Assembly: GCA_902789435.1 (NCBI GenBank)
Contig: CADAOA010000001.1
Location: 28,050 to 92,049, forward strand
From: an uncultured Bacteroidia bacterium
GTDB taxonomy: Bacteria; Bacteroidota; Bacteroidia; Bacteroidales; UBA932
Reading direction: 5' to 3'
Length of the DNA stretch: 64,000 bases
The notes under the pieces were generated by a model, which saw only the letters and a program-made list of their open reading frames with translations, did no database searches and had not been told where the DNA came from. Position 1 is the stretch's first letter, and every line of letters starts with the position of its first letter. The translations under genes and the position numbers were made by a program. Shown here piece by piece: positions 35,014 through 44,154 of the stretch.

Positions 35014-35808
35014 ATGGAAAACGCAAATGTCCATCCGAATGCAAAAATCGGTAAGAACGTTGTTATAAGCCCTTTTGTCACGATCGCTGAGCATGTCGAA
35101 ATAGGTGACAACTGCTGGATCGGCCCTTGCGCCGCAATCAACGATTACGTAAAAATCGGAAATAACTGCAAGATCTTCAACGGCGCCGTAATCGGCGGCC
35201 TTCCTCAGGACCTCAAGTTCCAGGGAGAGGAATCTTATGTGGAGATAGGAAACAACGTAACAATCAGGGAATATTGTACGATTAGCCGCGGTACTGCCGC
35301 CAGTGGAAAGAACAAGACAGTCATCGGTGACGATACCTTCCTGATGGCATATGTTCACGTGGCTCACGACTGTCGTATCGGTAGCCATTGTATCCTCGTT
35401 AGTTACGTAGGCCTTGCTGGTGAGACTGACGTGGATGACTGGGCAATTATCGGAGGCTCTTCCGCAGTTCACCAGTTCACACATATAGGAACTCATGCCA
35501 TGATTTCCGGAGGCTCCTTCCTCAGCAAGGATGTTCCTCCATATTCTATCGTTGGAGACCGCCCTGTTACTTTCTCCGGAATCAATGTGGTTGGACTTCG
35601 CAGAAGGGGTTTCACTATGGAGCAGATAGACAGGATGAGAGACGTTTACAGGATAATCTACATGAACGGCCTGAACGTTTCCGACGCCTGCCGTGCCGCA
35701 GAAGCCGAGCTTCCTGATTCTCCGGAAAAGAGAACAATACTGGATTTCATCGAGAACAGCAAGAGGGGCATCGTAAGGTATAATCCGCTCAAATCTACTT
35801 CAGAGTAG
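35014..35808 (+). CDS. lpxA: acyl-ACP:UDP-N-acetylglucosamine O-acyltransferase
   Basis: LpxA carries out the first acylation of UDP-GlcNAc. The 264-residue protein is a left-handed parallel beta-helix with hexapeptide repeats (IGDNCWIGPCAAINDYVKIG), the catalytic His in MAYVHVAHDCRIGSHC and the family's C-terminal helical part (GLRRRGFTMEQIDRMRDVYRI). It follows fabZ by 18 bp. Confidence 0.95.
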   Translation: MENANVHPNAKIGKNVVISPFVTIAEHVEIGDNCWIGPCAAINDYVKIGNNCKIFNGAVIGGLPQDLKFQGEESYVEIGNNVTIREYCTISRGTAASGKNKTVIGDDTFLMAYVHVAHDCRIGSHCILVSYVGLAGETDVDDWAIIGGSSAVHQFTHIGTHAMISGGSFLSKDVPPYSIVGDRPVTFSGINVVGLRRRGFTMEQIDRMRDVYRIIYMNGLNVSDACRAAEAELPDSPEKRTILDFIENSKRGIVRYNPLKSTSE

Positions 35809-35810
35809 CG

Positions 35811-36440
35811 ATGCGGCTGTTGCTCAGCAGCGCATATTTTCCTCCGGTTGAGTATTTTGCGGCGATAGCAAAATACGGGGGAGCGTTGGTTGAGGCCTGC
35901 GAGAACTATCAGAAGCAGTCTTGGCGCAACCGTTGCACCATTCTCACTGCAAACGGAAAGATGAACCTGAATATCCCCGTCCTGCGTGGCGGGGATGATT
36001 GTACCCACAGCCTTCCCATAACCTCAATAGAAATAGATTACCAGGAAAACTGGCCAATCCGCCATCTCAGGGCTATGGAGGCCGCCTACAGGAATTCCCC
36101 TTTCTTCGAGTATTACATAGACGATATATCGGCGATCCTGCTGAAAAAGGAAAAGAGCCTTTTCCAGCTTAACCTGTCTCTGACCAAACTGCTTCTGAAG
36201 TTTTGCGGAATCAAGGCTGAATTGGGTCTTACAGAGGATTTTGTCGCCGATTATAAAGATACTGCGGTGGATCTGAGAAACCGCATCCATCCAAAGAGCA
36301 AGCTTCCTTCGCTGATGAAGGAATGGGGCATAGAAAAACCCTGGTGGCAGGTTTTTGCTCCCCAGGGTTTTGTCTCAGGTCTCAGCGTAGTGGACCTTCT
36401 TTTCAACGAAGGGCCTAACGCCATTTCCTTCCTTGTCTAG
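35811..36440 (+). CDS. WbqC family protein
   Basis: A 209-residue WbqC-like (PF08889) protein, starting LLLSSAYFPPVEYFAAIAKYG and containing ENYQKQSWRNRCTILTANGK and a central SIEIDYQENWPIRHLRAMEAAYRNSPFFEYY motif. The family occurs in O-antigen and other glycan loci and is thought to be a transferase, but the reaction is not settled. It starts 2 bp after lpxA, so it belongs to the lipid A operon here. The stop shares the palindrome CTAG with the convergent porin gene. Confidence 0.83.
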   Translation: MRLLLSSAYFPPVEYFAAIAKYGGALVEACENYQKQSWRNRCTILTANGKMNLNIPVLRGGDDCTHSLPITSIEIDYQENWPIRHLRAMEAAYRNSPFFEYYIDDISAILLKKEKSLFQLNLSLTKLLLKFCGIKAELGLTEDFVADYKDTAVDLRNRIHPKSKLPSLMKEWGIEKPWWQVFAPQGFVSGLSVVDLLFNEGPNAISFLV

Positions 36441-37999
36441 AATCTCCAGCCGAAAGTTGCCAGAACTTTTACGTTTGAGCGCTCCATAGTTGTAAAACTT
36501 GGGTCGCCCAGAACATATTCTGCTGCAGGCTCGGTGTCCATGAAAGGAACGGTGCTCTTCTTCAGACTGGCTGCAACTGCAAGGTCCAGGTAGAAACCGC
36601 CTCCGAATGTCATTCCCACGCCGAAGCTTCCGGTGTAGTTCTTGATTGCGGTATTCATCAGATCCTTCTTGATACCGTTATCGGCATACTGGAATCCGGC
36701 TCTCAGAGCAACATTCTGGACAGGATAAACCTCGGCTCCGATCCTGAGCTTGTTGGCCATCTTGAAATTGTCTGTGATCCATTCGTTTTCAGCCTTGAAG
36801 TCTGAATAGTCGTAAGGGTTGCTGTCGTGACGGTTGCGTAACCTTGTCTGTGAAGGGTTGCTTCCCTCGTAGTCAAGGCTTATGCTTCCTCCCTTGAATA
36901 CGGTAGCAAAGCCGACATTGTAATGGAACGGGGTGTTGACGCGGTAATCATAAACTCCCTCAGGAGAGTGCAGACTTGCCTTGTATCCATCGTCGAATGA
37001 AACGTCGGTATCCCAGTAGTACTTGTCAGTCAGAGCGTACCAGGTAGGGGTGGAAACGCTGGCTCCAACCCTGAAATTATAACTTGGTGCCCAGATGAAT
37101 CCGAACTTGAGGTTGATACCTGTTCCGGTTGTACGGAGATTGTAATACTGGTCAAGGTATTCGAAATGACCGTCCACATCAGCATAGGAAGTGGTATTGT
37201 CTTCAGAGTACTTCTCCTCAACCTTGTTCCATACTGTGAACATTCCAATGTTCATTCCTACATAGAACTGGTCGCTGAAATTCATTCCGAAGTTAAGGTC
37301 ATACTCTCCGATAGAGCCATAGCTCTTTCTGGAAATCAGCTGGGATGAGTTGTAACCGTCCACATCGATTGAACTTGTAGGGTAGAACATGTCTCCACTG
37401 CCGGTCTTTACGGTATCCAGAAGGCTGCCGTTCCAACCCAGGACAACTGGCCAGTAATAGCTTCCGTAGCTGAAAGGATCAGGAGTGGCGGTATCGTCAA
37501 AATCTGAACCGTTGAATCCGCTCTTGTTTGCCATTCCGGCAAGTCTCCAGGTGTAACTGTCGTCAACCTGGTTTGCGCCTGCCTTTACGGTAGCATTGAA
37601 ATTATTGTGCTTGTTGTAGGAAAAACCTAAGGATATGCTGCGTACACCTCCCCTTTGTCCAGTATTCATAACGGCTACGCCACCGATGTTGGCAATGCCG
37701 AAAGTGGCACGGTTGGCGCTGGTTCCCACTCCCAGATATTTAGTGTCGGTTTTAACACTGGTAACGGCAGGGGTAAATGAGAACTCGTTGAACTTGAATA
37801 CGGCAGAAGCTGCCGGGTTGATGGAAATTGCGCCCATATCTCCGCCGAGGGCTGTCATGGCGTTACCCATGGCAACACTTCTTGCCGTACCCTCCCTCTG
37901 GAAGTCGGACAGCTCGTAGGCCGTTGATATGCTCTGGCCGAAAACCTGGCCAAGCGCAACAGTGCATACAGCTAACGCTGTTAGAATAATCCTTTTCAT
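36437..37999 (-). CDS. OmpP1/FadL-type outer-membrane transporter
   Basis: A 520-residue outer-membrane barrel. Signal peptide at 1-20 (MKRIILTALAVCTVALGQVFG). Near the mature N-terminus the GTARSVAMGNAMTALGGDMGAISINPAA segment is the FadL/TodX-family hatch motif (PF03349 type), and the chain ends LATFGWRF. Such proteins move hydrophobic compounds across the outer membrane. The ATG at 37999 is preferred to a TTG four codons upstream. It lies 32 bp after the repeat lipoprotein gene. Confidence 0.88.
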   Translation of the reverse strand: MKRIILTALAVCTVALGQVFGQSISTAYELSDFQREGTARSVAMGNAMTALGGDMGAISINPAASAVFKFNEFSFTPAVTSVKTDTKYLGVGTSANRATFGIANIGGVAVMNTGQRGGVRSISLGFSYNKHNNFNATVKAGANQVDDSYTWRLAGMANKSGFNGSDFDDTATPDPFSYGSYYWPVVLGWNGSLLDTVKTGSGDMFYPTSSIDVDGYNSSQLISRKSYGSIGEYDLNFGMNFSDQFYVGMNIGMFTVWNKVEEKYSEDNTTSYADVDGHFEYLDQYYNLRTTGTGINLKFGFIWAPSYNFRVGASVSTPTWYALTDKYYWDTDVSFDDGYKASLHSPEGVYDYRVNTPFHYNVGFATVFKGGSISLDYEGSNPSQTRLRNRHDSNPYDYSDFKAENEWITDNFKMANKLRIGAEVYPVQNVALRAGFQYADNGIKKDLMNTAIKNYTGSFGVGMTFGGGFYLDLAVAASLKKSTVPFMDTEPAAEYVLGDPSFTTMERSNVKVLATFGWRF

Positions 38000-38031
38000 A
38001 GTATCCGTCAATTAAATAATATCCTTAATGA

Positions 38032-39420
38032 TTACCTTCTGGTGGAAGATCCGCCTGAACGTGAGCTGCCACCACCGCTGGAATGTCCTCCGCCGGATGA
38101 GTAACCTCCGCCGGATGAGTAACCTCCGCCTGAACGGCTGCTTCCTGAAGAGTAGCTTCCGCTGGAAGTTGAACGGCTGCTACCTGAAGAATAGGTTCCG
38201 CTGGAAGATGAGCGTCCGCTTCCTGATGAATAGCTTACGCTGGAACGTCCGGAAGAGCTGGAACGGGATGTTGAAGCCCTTCTAGAAGGAGTTGAGCTCT
38301 GCCTGTAAACAGTACCGGTGCTATGGCCGGATCTGGACATTGAAGGTCTGCCGGTGCTTGCTCCGCTTCTGGTAGAAACCGCATTGCGGTTGGTTACAGT
38401 GCCACGGTTGGTTGCTGTTCCGTATCTTACACCTCCGTTAGAGCTGCGGCTCATGGTAGCGTTGCGTGAAGAAGAAGAACTGCGGCTGACTGCAGCATTG
38501 CGGTGAGGAGCTACGTTACGGTTGGTTGTAGCGTTGCTTCTGGAAATGGTACCTCTGGAGTTACTCCTTACATTTCCTACGGTAGGGGTTCTGCGGTAAG
38601 AGCTGCCTACAGCCCTATGTCCGGCGTTGTTCCTTGGAGTGATGCCAGTTGCGCGTCCCATATTCACGCCTCCACGGCCGTTGACTCCGCCTCTACGGGT
38701 ATAGTACCTGCCGTAGTCATTGTAGTGGTGGCCTGGTCTGTGCCATCCGTGATGCCTGTAAGGGTAGCTGTAATAAGGCCTGTAATACCACGGGTCGTGC
38801 CATCCCCACCCCCAGGAATAATAGGAATATGGATAATACCATCTGTCCCAATAGTTCCAGCCGTATCCCCATGGATCGTGCCATCCCCATCTCCAGCTCC
38901 ACCAGTCGTTCCAATAAATGGCACTGTGGTAGCCGTAGCGGTAGCCATAGTAATGGTAGTTCCAGTTCCAAGCGAACGGGTTGTACCAAGCCAGATCCCA
39001 AGGATCGATTACAACGTTTACGGTGTAGGTCGGACTGTCAAATTTTCTCAGTCTTGCCTCATAGCTCTCATCGTCATCTGCAATGACGTAGGTTGTCTGA
39101 GGGTTGTATTCTACGTTAACAATGTTTTCGTCGCCGACAAAAATTGTGTCTGTATAACCGGTCTGGGAGGCGAATACGTTGCTATTGGAGTTCAGTATCG
39201 CCGTAGTCCGGGTCTTGAGCTGATTAACATTCTGACCTGATGAGACCGTTGTGTGGGTAGTCGGGCTCACCTGCTCAGAAGCACCAGGAACTGCATCGGA
39301 GGAGGTGTAATAGATACTGTTCATATATCCTCCGTTGCCGTTTGCAGAGTAGGTACCTGTTCCACAAGAAACAAGTGCCAGACTTACTGCAACTAAGATA
39401 GATACGCTAATGTTTTTCAT
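38032..39420 (-). CDS. Trp/Tyr-rich, Ser/Gly/Arg-repeat lipoprotein
   Basis: A 462-residue predicted lipoprotein (C19, LVSC). Residues 20-140 are an ordinary soluble region; 140-240 are extraordinarily rich in Trp, Tyr, His and Gly (YHYYGYRYGYHSAIYWNDWW type), and 240-462 are basic and low complexity (Asn/Arg/Thr, then Ser/Gly repeats such as SSGGGYSSGGG). Proteins of this design occur in other Bacteroidales next to outer-membrane genes, and their function is unknown to me. It may form surface or matrix structure. It is divergent from proS, with the porin gene downstream. Confidence 0.75.
   Translation of the reverse strand: MKNISVSILVAVSLALVSCGTGTYSANGNGGYMNSIYYTSSDAVPGASEQVSPTTHTTVSSGQNVNQLKTRTTAILNSNSNVFASQTGYTDTIFVGDENIVNVEYNPQTTYVIADDDESYEARLRKFDSPTYTVNVVIDPWDLAWYNPFAWNWNYHYYGYRYGYHSAIYWNDWWSWRWGWHDPWGYGWNYWDRWYYPYSYYSWGWGWHDPWYYRPYYSYPYRHHGWHRPGHHYNDYGRYYTRRGGVNGRGGVNMGRATGITPRNNAGHRAVGSSYRRTPTVGNVRSNSRGTISRSNATTNRNVAPHRNAAVSRSSSSSRNATMSRSSNGGVRYGTATNRGTVTNRNAVSTRSGASTGRPSMSRSGHSTGTVYRQSSTPSRRASTSRSSSSGRSSVSYSSGSGRSSSSGTYSSGSSRSTSSGSYSSGSSRSGGGYSSGGGYSSGGGHSSGGGSSRSGGSSTRR
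38060..38240 (-). repeat. coding tandem repeats (Ser/Gly blocks)
   Basis: Imperfect repeats of 18-24 bp (core TACTCATCCGGCGGAGG on the minus strand, then Ser/Gly/Arg variants) encode the C-terminal Ser/Gly blocks of the lipoprotein. Such arrays can change copy number by slippage. Confidence 0.75.
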
Positions 39421-39448
39421 TGTTGCCTCCTGCGTTAAATAAATTTTG

Positions 39449-39456
39449 TATTTTTG
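39449..39456 (+). promoter_or_regulatory. -7 element TATTTTTG for proS
   Basis: TAnnTTTG match 55 bp before the chosen proS ATG (39512). Confidence 0.35.
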
Positions 39457-39474
39457 TGCGGTTCAATTTTAAAA

Positions 39475-39482
39475 CAAATATA
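39475..39482 (-). promoter_or_regulatory. -7 element TATATTTG for the repeat-lipoprotein gene
   Basis: Exact TAnnTTTG match on the minus strand, 54 bp before the ATG at 39420. Confidence 0.4.
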
Positions 39483-39511
39483 ATCAAAAATTATTCCAAA
39501 GATTGAAGGGT

Positions 39512-40990
39512 ATGGCTAAACAGATAACGTCAAGACAGGAAAACTACTCTCAATGGTATAACGATCTGGTCGTAAAGGCCGGACTGGCAGAAAATTCCGC
39601 TGTCAGGGGATGTATGGTGATCAAGCCGTGGGGCTATGCTATCTGGGAGAAGATGCAGCGCCAGCTGGACAAGATGTTCAAGGAAACCGGTCACGAGAAC
39701 GCATATTTTCCTCTTTTCATCCCGAAATCCTTCCTGAGCAAGGAGGCGGAGCATGTTGAGGGATTCGCGAAAGAATGTGCCGTGGTAACCCACCACAGGC
39801 TTATGACCAATCCGGATGGTCCGGGCGTAGTGGTTGACCCGTCTGCAAAACTTGAGGAAGAACTGGTCGTAAGGCCGACATCTGAAACAATAATATGGAA
39901 CACATATAAGAACTGGATTAGTTCCTACAGGGACCTTCCGATTCTTGTTAACCAGTGGGCTAACGTAGTAAGGTGGGAGATGAGAACCCGTCTTTTCCTG
40001 CGTACGGCAGAGTTCCTGTGGCAGGAAGGCCATACGGCTCACGCCACTCAGGCCGAAGCCATCGCTGAGACAGAGAAAATGGTGGGAGTATATGCGGATT
40101 TCGCCCGCAACTATATGGCTCTTCCGGTTATCGTGGGACACAAGACAGAGAGCGAGAGATTTGCCGGAGCTCTGGATACCCTCTGCATCGAGGCTATGAT
40201 GCAGGACGGAAAGGCCCTTCAGGCGGGAACATCCCATTTCCTGGGCCAGAACTTCGCCAAGGCGTTTGACGTGAAATATCAGAGCAAGGACGGCGCTCTT
40301 GAATATGTATGGGCTACATCCTGGGGAGTTTCCACAAGGCTCATGGGTGCTCTGATCATGGCTCACGGAGACGACAACGGTCTGGTTCTCCCTACAAATC
40401 TGGCTCCTATCCAGGTGGTTATGGTTCCAATCTTCAACAAACCGGAGCAGCTGGATGCGGTTCTGGAAAAGATGCGCTCCATCAAGGCCGGCCTGGAAAA
40501 GCTGGGTATAAGCGTAAAGATCGACGACAGGGAAAACGTACGCAGCGGTTTCAAGTTTGCCGAGTGGGAACTGAAGGGTGTTCCGGTGAGACTTGCCATC
40601 GGTCCTCGTGACCTGGAGAACAATACCGTTGAAGTTGCCCGCAGGGATACCCTCACCAAGGAGAGCCTCAGCTGCGACGGCATAGAGGACAACGTAAAGA
40701 ACCTGCTGGACGAGATAGAGAAGAATATTTACACCAAGGCTCTGGCCTTCAGGGATGAGCACATCATCAAGGTTGATACTTGGGATGAATTCAAGACACA
40801 GATCGAGAAGGGCGGATTCCTTCTCTGCCACTGGGATGGTACTGCCGAGACCGAGGCGAAGATCCAGGAGGAGACCAAGGCAACCATCCGTTGCATCCCG
40901 ATCGATTCCTGCGTATGCGAGGAAGAGGGCAAATGCGTATACAGCGGCAAGCCTTCTCATCGCAGGGTAGTATTTGCAAGAGCATATTAA
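39512..40990 (+). CDS. proS: prolyl-tRNA synthetase (archaeal/eukaryotic type)
   Basis: A class II synthetase of 492 residues. It is the short type without the bacterial editing insert, as in Bacteroidetes, archaea and eukaryotes: class II motif 2 is [15 protein letters not shown] ... [19 protein letters not shown] near 115-170, and the C-terminus has a zinc-type Cys cluster ([13 protein letters not shown]) and ends in the conserved aromatic FARAY. ATG 39512 ([16 protein letters not shown]) is chosen over a TTG three codons earlier. Confidence 0.95.
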   Translation: MAKQITSRQENYSQWYNDLVVKAGLAENSAVRGCMVIKPWGYAIWEKMQRQLDKMFKETGHENAYFPLFIPKSFLSKEAEHVEGFAKECAVVTHHRLMTNPDGPGVVVDPSAKLEEELVVRPTSETIIWNTYKNWISSYRDLPILVNQWANVVRWEMRTRLFLRTAEFLWQEGHTAHATQAEAIAETEKMVGVYADFARNYMALPVIVGHKTESERFAGALDTLCIEAMMQDGKALQAGTSHFLGQNFAKAFDVKYQSKDGALEYVWATSWGVSTRLMGALIMAHGDDNGLVLPTNLAPIQVVMVPIFNKPEQLDAVLEKMRSIKAGLEKLGISVKIDDRENVRSGFKFAEWELKGVPVRLAIGPRDLENNTVEVARRDTLTKESLSCDGIEDNVKNLLDEIEKNIYTKALAFRDEHIIKVDTWDEFKTQIEKGGFLLCHWDGTAETEAKIQEETKATIRCIPIDSCVCEEEGKCVYSGKPSHRRVVFARAY

Positions 40991-41016
40991 CAGACACTAA
41001 GACAATAGATTAAGAT

Positions 41017-41733
41017 ATGGACAACGACCAGCCTTTGTCGCCCAACAAGCAATTGGTTGAGGCGCTCAGTGGAAAATCCAACACCAAGTCCCTGATATTT
41101 GACAGGGCCCTGGAAGTCTTCAACAGCCTTAAGGAATTGCTGGCTGAAATCAGCAACGACCTGGACGAGGCTCTGGATGAGATCAAAGATTCCGGCAAAG
41201 TGCTCAGCCGACGCGTTAAATTGGAGTACAGGGACAAGGGAAAACTGGAAGCTGAGGTGAGGTTCGCCGACGATGTCCTGGTGTTCAGCCTTCTTCCGGA
41301 CGTTTACCAGTTTGACAAGGATCACGCAGTTTGGAAGAATCCTTACTCCACACAGGAGAAGTTCAATACCTACTGCGGAGTGATTACCGTCCACAATTTC
41401 CTTTACGAATCCGTTAAACTAAACCGTGATTGCGACCCTGGTTATCTGGTAGCCAGGCTGTTCATCAACCGTGAGGGATTTTTCTTCGTTGAGGGAAAGC
41501 GGCAGCCTAGAAACAAGATTTCCGATTTCGGAAAGGTGATGCTGGACAAGAAGGAGCTCCGCGATTTTGTGGAGAACGCCATGCTATACGCCATCAGTTT
41601 CGACCTTCTGGTTCCGCCGTTCGAGAATGTGAAGAGCATTACCGTGGGAGACAAGGATTCTGATGATTACAGGATTCCTACCGGAAAACGTAATGGTTTC
41701 GGCTATAACACCGACGATGTTTTGAATGACTAG
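41017..41733 (+). CDS. conserved protein of unknown function
   Basis: A 238-residue cytoplasmic protein with no signal or membrane helix. The N-terminal 75 residues look helical (FDRALEVFNSLKELLAEISNDLDEALDEIK), the middle is beta-rich and the C-terminal half contains FINREGFFFVEGKRQPRNKISDFGKV and ENVKSITVGDKDSDDYR. I recall similar proteins in other Bacteroidales but can name no domain. It lies between proS and the DUF3078 gene and overlaps the latter by 8 bp, so it may work with that outer-membrane protein. Confidence 0.7.
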   Translation: MDNDQPLSPNKQLVEALSGKSNTKSLIFDRALEVFNSLKELLAEISNDLDEALDEIKDSGKVLSRRVKLEYRDKGKLEAEVRFADDVLVFSLLPDVYQFDKDHAVWKNPYSTQEKFNTYCGVITVHNFLYESVKLNRDCDPGYLVARLFINREGFFFVEGKRQPRNKISDFGKVMLDKKELRDFVENAMLYAISFDLLVPPFENVKSITVGDKDSDDYRIPTGKRNGFGYNTDDVLND

Positions 41734-42760
41734 GAAGTTCTACATATTGCTTTTGGCCCTGACTTTGGGCTTGTTCTGCCAGAGTGCCCATTCCCAGGTT
41801 AAAATCGGATTCTGGGGAGACACTATCCGTAACAAGAAGGTGGAACCTATCCAGAGCGGGTTGAGCAAGGAGCAGGAACTTGTAAGGCTGATTGGCCTGA
41901 ACTTCCCGACTCCTGAACCTGACTATGGGGGACCTTCTCCAAAGTTCTGGACCATAGGCCTTAATGATGAACTTATCTTTTCGCAGGTTTCCCTTACCAA
42001 CTGGGCGGCCGGAGGTAGCGGTTCCATCGCCTTCAACGCTTACTTGAACGGTATGGCCAACTACGCCAAGGGCAAGATCTTCTGGGATAACCGTGCCCAG
42101 CTGGGCTACGGCTTTGTCCAGAACTATGATGTGGGATACCGCAAGAGCGAGGACCGCATAATCCTGGACAGCAAATGGGGATATCAGGCCTACAAGAAGA
42201 TTTACTTCTCCGCCTTTATGAACTTTAAGAGCCAGTTCTCTCCCGGATTCGACTACAACAAGAACAACGAGGCCAAGATGAAGTCCAAGTTCCTGGCTCC
42301 AGGTTATCTCACAGTCGGTTTGGGTATGGACTGGAAACCGGGCAACGGTAAGGTTTTCTCTCTCAACTTTGCTCCTCTTACGGGAAGTATGGCGATAGTA
42401 GCCGCAGACAGCGCCCTGAGAGTCAAGTACGGCAACAAGTACAACCGGCCTGTCCGCTGGGAACTGGGAGCCCAGCTAAAGGCCGTCTTTTCAAAGGCCC
42501 TGACCAAGGACTTCAAGGTCGCATCTCAGCTGTCCCTCTTCTCCGACTACATGGGAACTCCTTCCAACATAGTGGTTTACTGGGACGTGCAGGCAGACTA
42601 CACTCTCAACAAATATTTCAAGGCATCGCTGAGGACCAACCTCATCTACGATGACAAGATCAAGATTGCAAACAAGGAAGGGCATGAGGCCGCCCGAGTC
42701 CAGTTCAAGGAGATATTCGGCCTCAGTTTCTCCTACACAATAGGAACATATAAGAAATGA
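41726..42760 (+). CDS. DUF3078 outer-membrane protein
   Basis: A 344-residue exported protein: signal peptide at 1-24 (cut after SAHSQ), then the DUF3078 (PF11276) region with QVSLTNWAAGGSGSIAFNAYLNG and repeated aromatic beta-strands ending in SYTIGTYKK. It is typical of Bacteroidetes and likely an outer-membrane barrel; its function is not known. It overlaps both neighbours (8 bp and 4 bp), placing it in one operon with the unknown protein and tilS. Confidence 0.82.
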   Translation: MTRKFYILLLALTLGLFCQSAHSQVKIGFWGDTIRNKKVEPIQSGLSKEQELVRLIGLNFPTPEPDYGGPSPKFWTIGLNDELIFSQVSLTNWAAGGSGSIAFNAYLNGMANYAKGKIFWDNRAQLGYGFVQNYDVGYRKSEDRIILDSKWGYQAYKKIYFSAFMNFKSQFSPGFDYNKNNEAKMKSKFLAPGYLTVGLGMDWKPGNGKVFSLNFAPLTGSMAIVAADSALRVKYGNKYNRPVRWELGAQLKAVFSKALTKDFKVASQLSLFSDYMGTPSNIVVYWDVQADYTLNKYFKASLRTNLIYDDKIKIANKEGHEAARVQFKEIFGLSFSYTIGTYKK

Positions 42761-44154
42761 GCACTGTTTCTGAGAAAGTTGCTTCATTTCTGTCCCGGCA
42801 AAAGATTTCAGGTTCTTTGCTTCTGGCAGTAAGCGGGGGTGTCGATTCTTCCGTGATGACTCACGCTGTTTTTGAACTTAGAAACGAGTTCAAAAGGATA
42901 GGGGTTGCCCACGTGAATTTCCATCTCAGAGGAGAAGACAGCGACCGTGACCAGGAATTTGTCCGTAATCTGGCCCAGAGATACGGCTTTGACTTCTTTA
43001 CCGCTGATTTTGACACTCTTGCATACGCCAGGCAGCATAAGCTTTCAGTGGAAATTGCAGCTCGCCAGCTCCGTTATACCTGGTTCAGGGAATTGGCGGA
43101 GAAGGAAGGCTTTCACACCTTGCTTACAGCCCACAACGCTGATGACAACGCTGAAACCCTGCTTCTGAACCTTGTCAGGGGGACGGGCCGCCAGGGGCTT
43201 GGAGCCATCCGCCCGTTCGGGAAGCTGGACAACGGCAATTTGCGTGTGGCGCGTCCGCTGCTAAGTGTTGAACGTTCTGAGATTGAGGCTTATGCAAAGG
43301 AAAACAATCTTTCATTCTGCATAGACAGGACAAACTCCCAAAGCGAGTATTCCAGAAACAAGGTCCGAAACTGTGTGATGCCGTACCTGAAGGAAATCAA
43401 TCCTTCCGTCATCTCGACTCTTGGCAAAGACATTTCGAGATTCAGGGAGATGAACGCTGAGGTTGACAAACTCGTGGCCGCAAAAGTTGAAACCCTTCTT
43501 GTAAAGACGGAACAGCCAAAAGGCGGAATTGTTGAAGCTCTGAGAGATAAATATTTGGTTTTCAGGGCTTCTGCAGAGAGGCTCCGTGAAACTGAGAGCA
43601 AGGGTTTCTATATTGCGGAACTGCTCAGGCGATTTGGCATCCCTCTGAACGAAGATGAGTTGGATAGTATTGCCTCTTGCCTTGAGGCCGAAAGCAGTAC
43701 AACCAGAACCATAAGGCTTGACCATCATATTGCCACGATAGAAAGAGGGGAACTGAGACTATACGGCATTCCTGATAATGCCGATGAGCCTATAGAACTT
43801 AAAGGTCCTGGCGTATATTCATTCGGCCCGTTCACGGTAATAGTGGAAGAAAAAGATGCGTTGTCTCTGGGCAGGGGAGTGAGTTCGCTGGATGCTGACA
43901 AAGTGCATTTCCCTCTGGTTTGCAGGACAATGCAGGAAGGAGACAGGTTCTCTCCGTTTGGCCTGAAAGGGAGCAAGAAAGTTTCAGATTTTCTCAACTC
44001 CAGAAAAGTGGATCTGCTTTTCAAGAACATCCTTCCTGTCCTGACAGAAAAAGACGGAAGCATTGTCTGTCTTCCGTCTTTAGAAATCGATGACCGTTTC
44101 AAGGTCACATCGCAGAGCAAAAAAGTGCTGACTGTATCAGCCCAAGTCTGCTAG
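42757..44154 (+). CDS. tilS: tRNA(Ile)-lysidine synthase
   Basis: TilS converts C34 of the CAU-anticodon tRNA-Ile to lysidine so that it reads AUA. The 465-residue protein has the PP-loop SGGVDSS at 26-32, then TAHNADDNAETLLLNLVRGTG near 127 and substrate-binding TilS domains ending with FKVTSQSKKVL. It overlaps the DUF3078 gene by 4 bp. Its stop shares the palindrome CTAG with the sppA stop. Confidence 0.94.
   Translation: MSTVSEKVASFLSRQKISGSLLLAVSGGVDSSVMTHAVFELRNEFKRIGVAHVNFHLRGEDSDRDQEFVRNLAQRYGFDFFTADFDTLAYARQHKLSVEIAARQLRYTWFRELAEKEGFHTLLTAHNADDNAETLLLNLVRGTGRQGLGAIRPFGKLDNGNLRVARPLLSVERSEIEAYAKENNLSFCIDRTNSQSEYSRNKVRNCVMPYLKEINPSVISTLGKDISRFREMNAEVDKLVAAKVETLLVKTEQPKGGIVEALRDKYLVFRASAERLRETESKGFYIAELLRRFGIPLNEDELDSIASCLEAESSTTRTIRLDHHIATIERGELRLYGIPDNADEPIELKGPGVYSFGPFTVIVEEKDALSLGRGVSSLDADKVHFPLVCRTMQEGDRFSPFGLKGSKKVSDFLNSRKVDLLFKNILPVLTEKDGSIVCLPSLEIDDRFKVTSQSKKVLTVSAQVC

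Noticed and set aside
38060-38240. A CRISPR array or minisatellite, because of tandem repeats.
   Set aside because: The repeats are in frame, without spacers, and encode Ser/Gly blocks of a lipoprotein.
39530-40960. A 476-codon open frame opposite proS, and one of 388 codons opposite infB at 29541-30707.
   Set aside because: Both mirror strongly conserved genes and show no motifs of their own.
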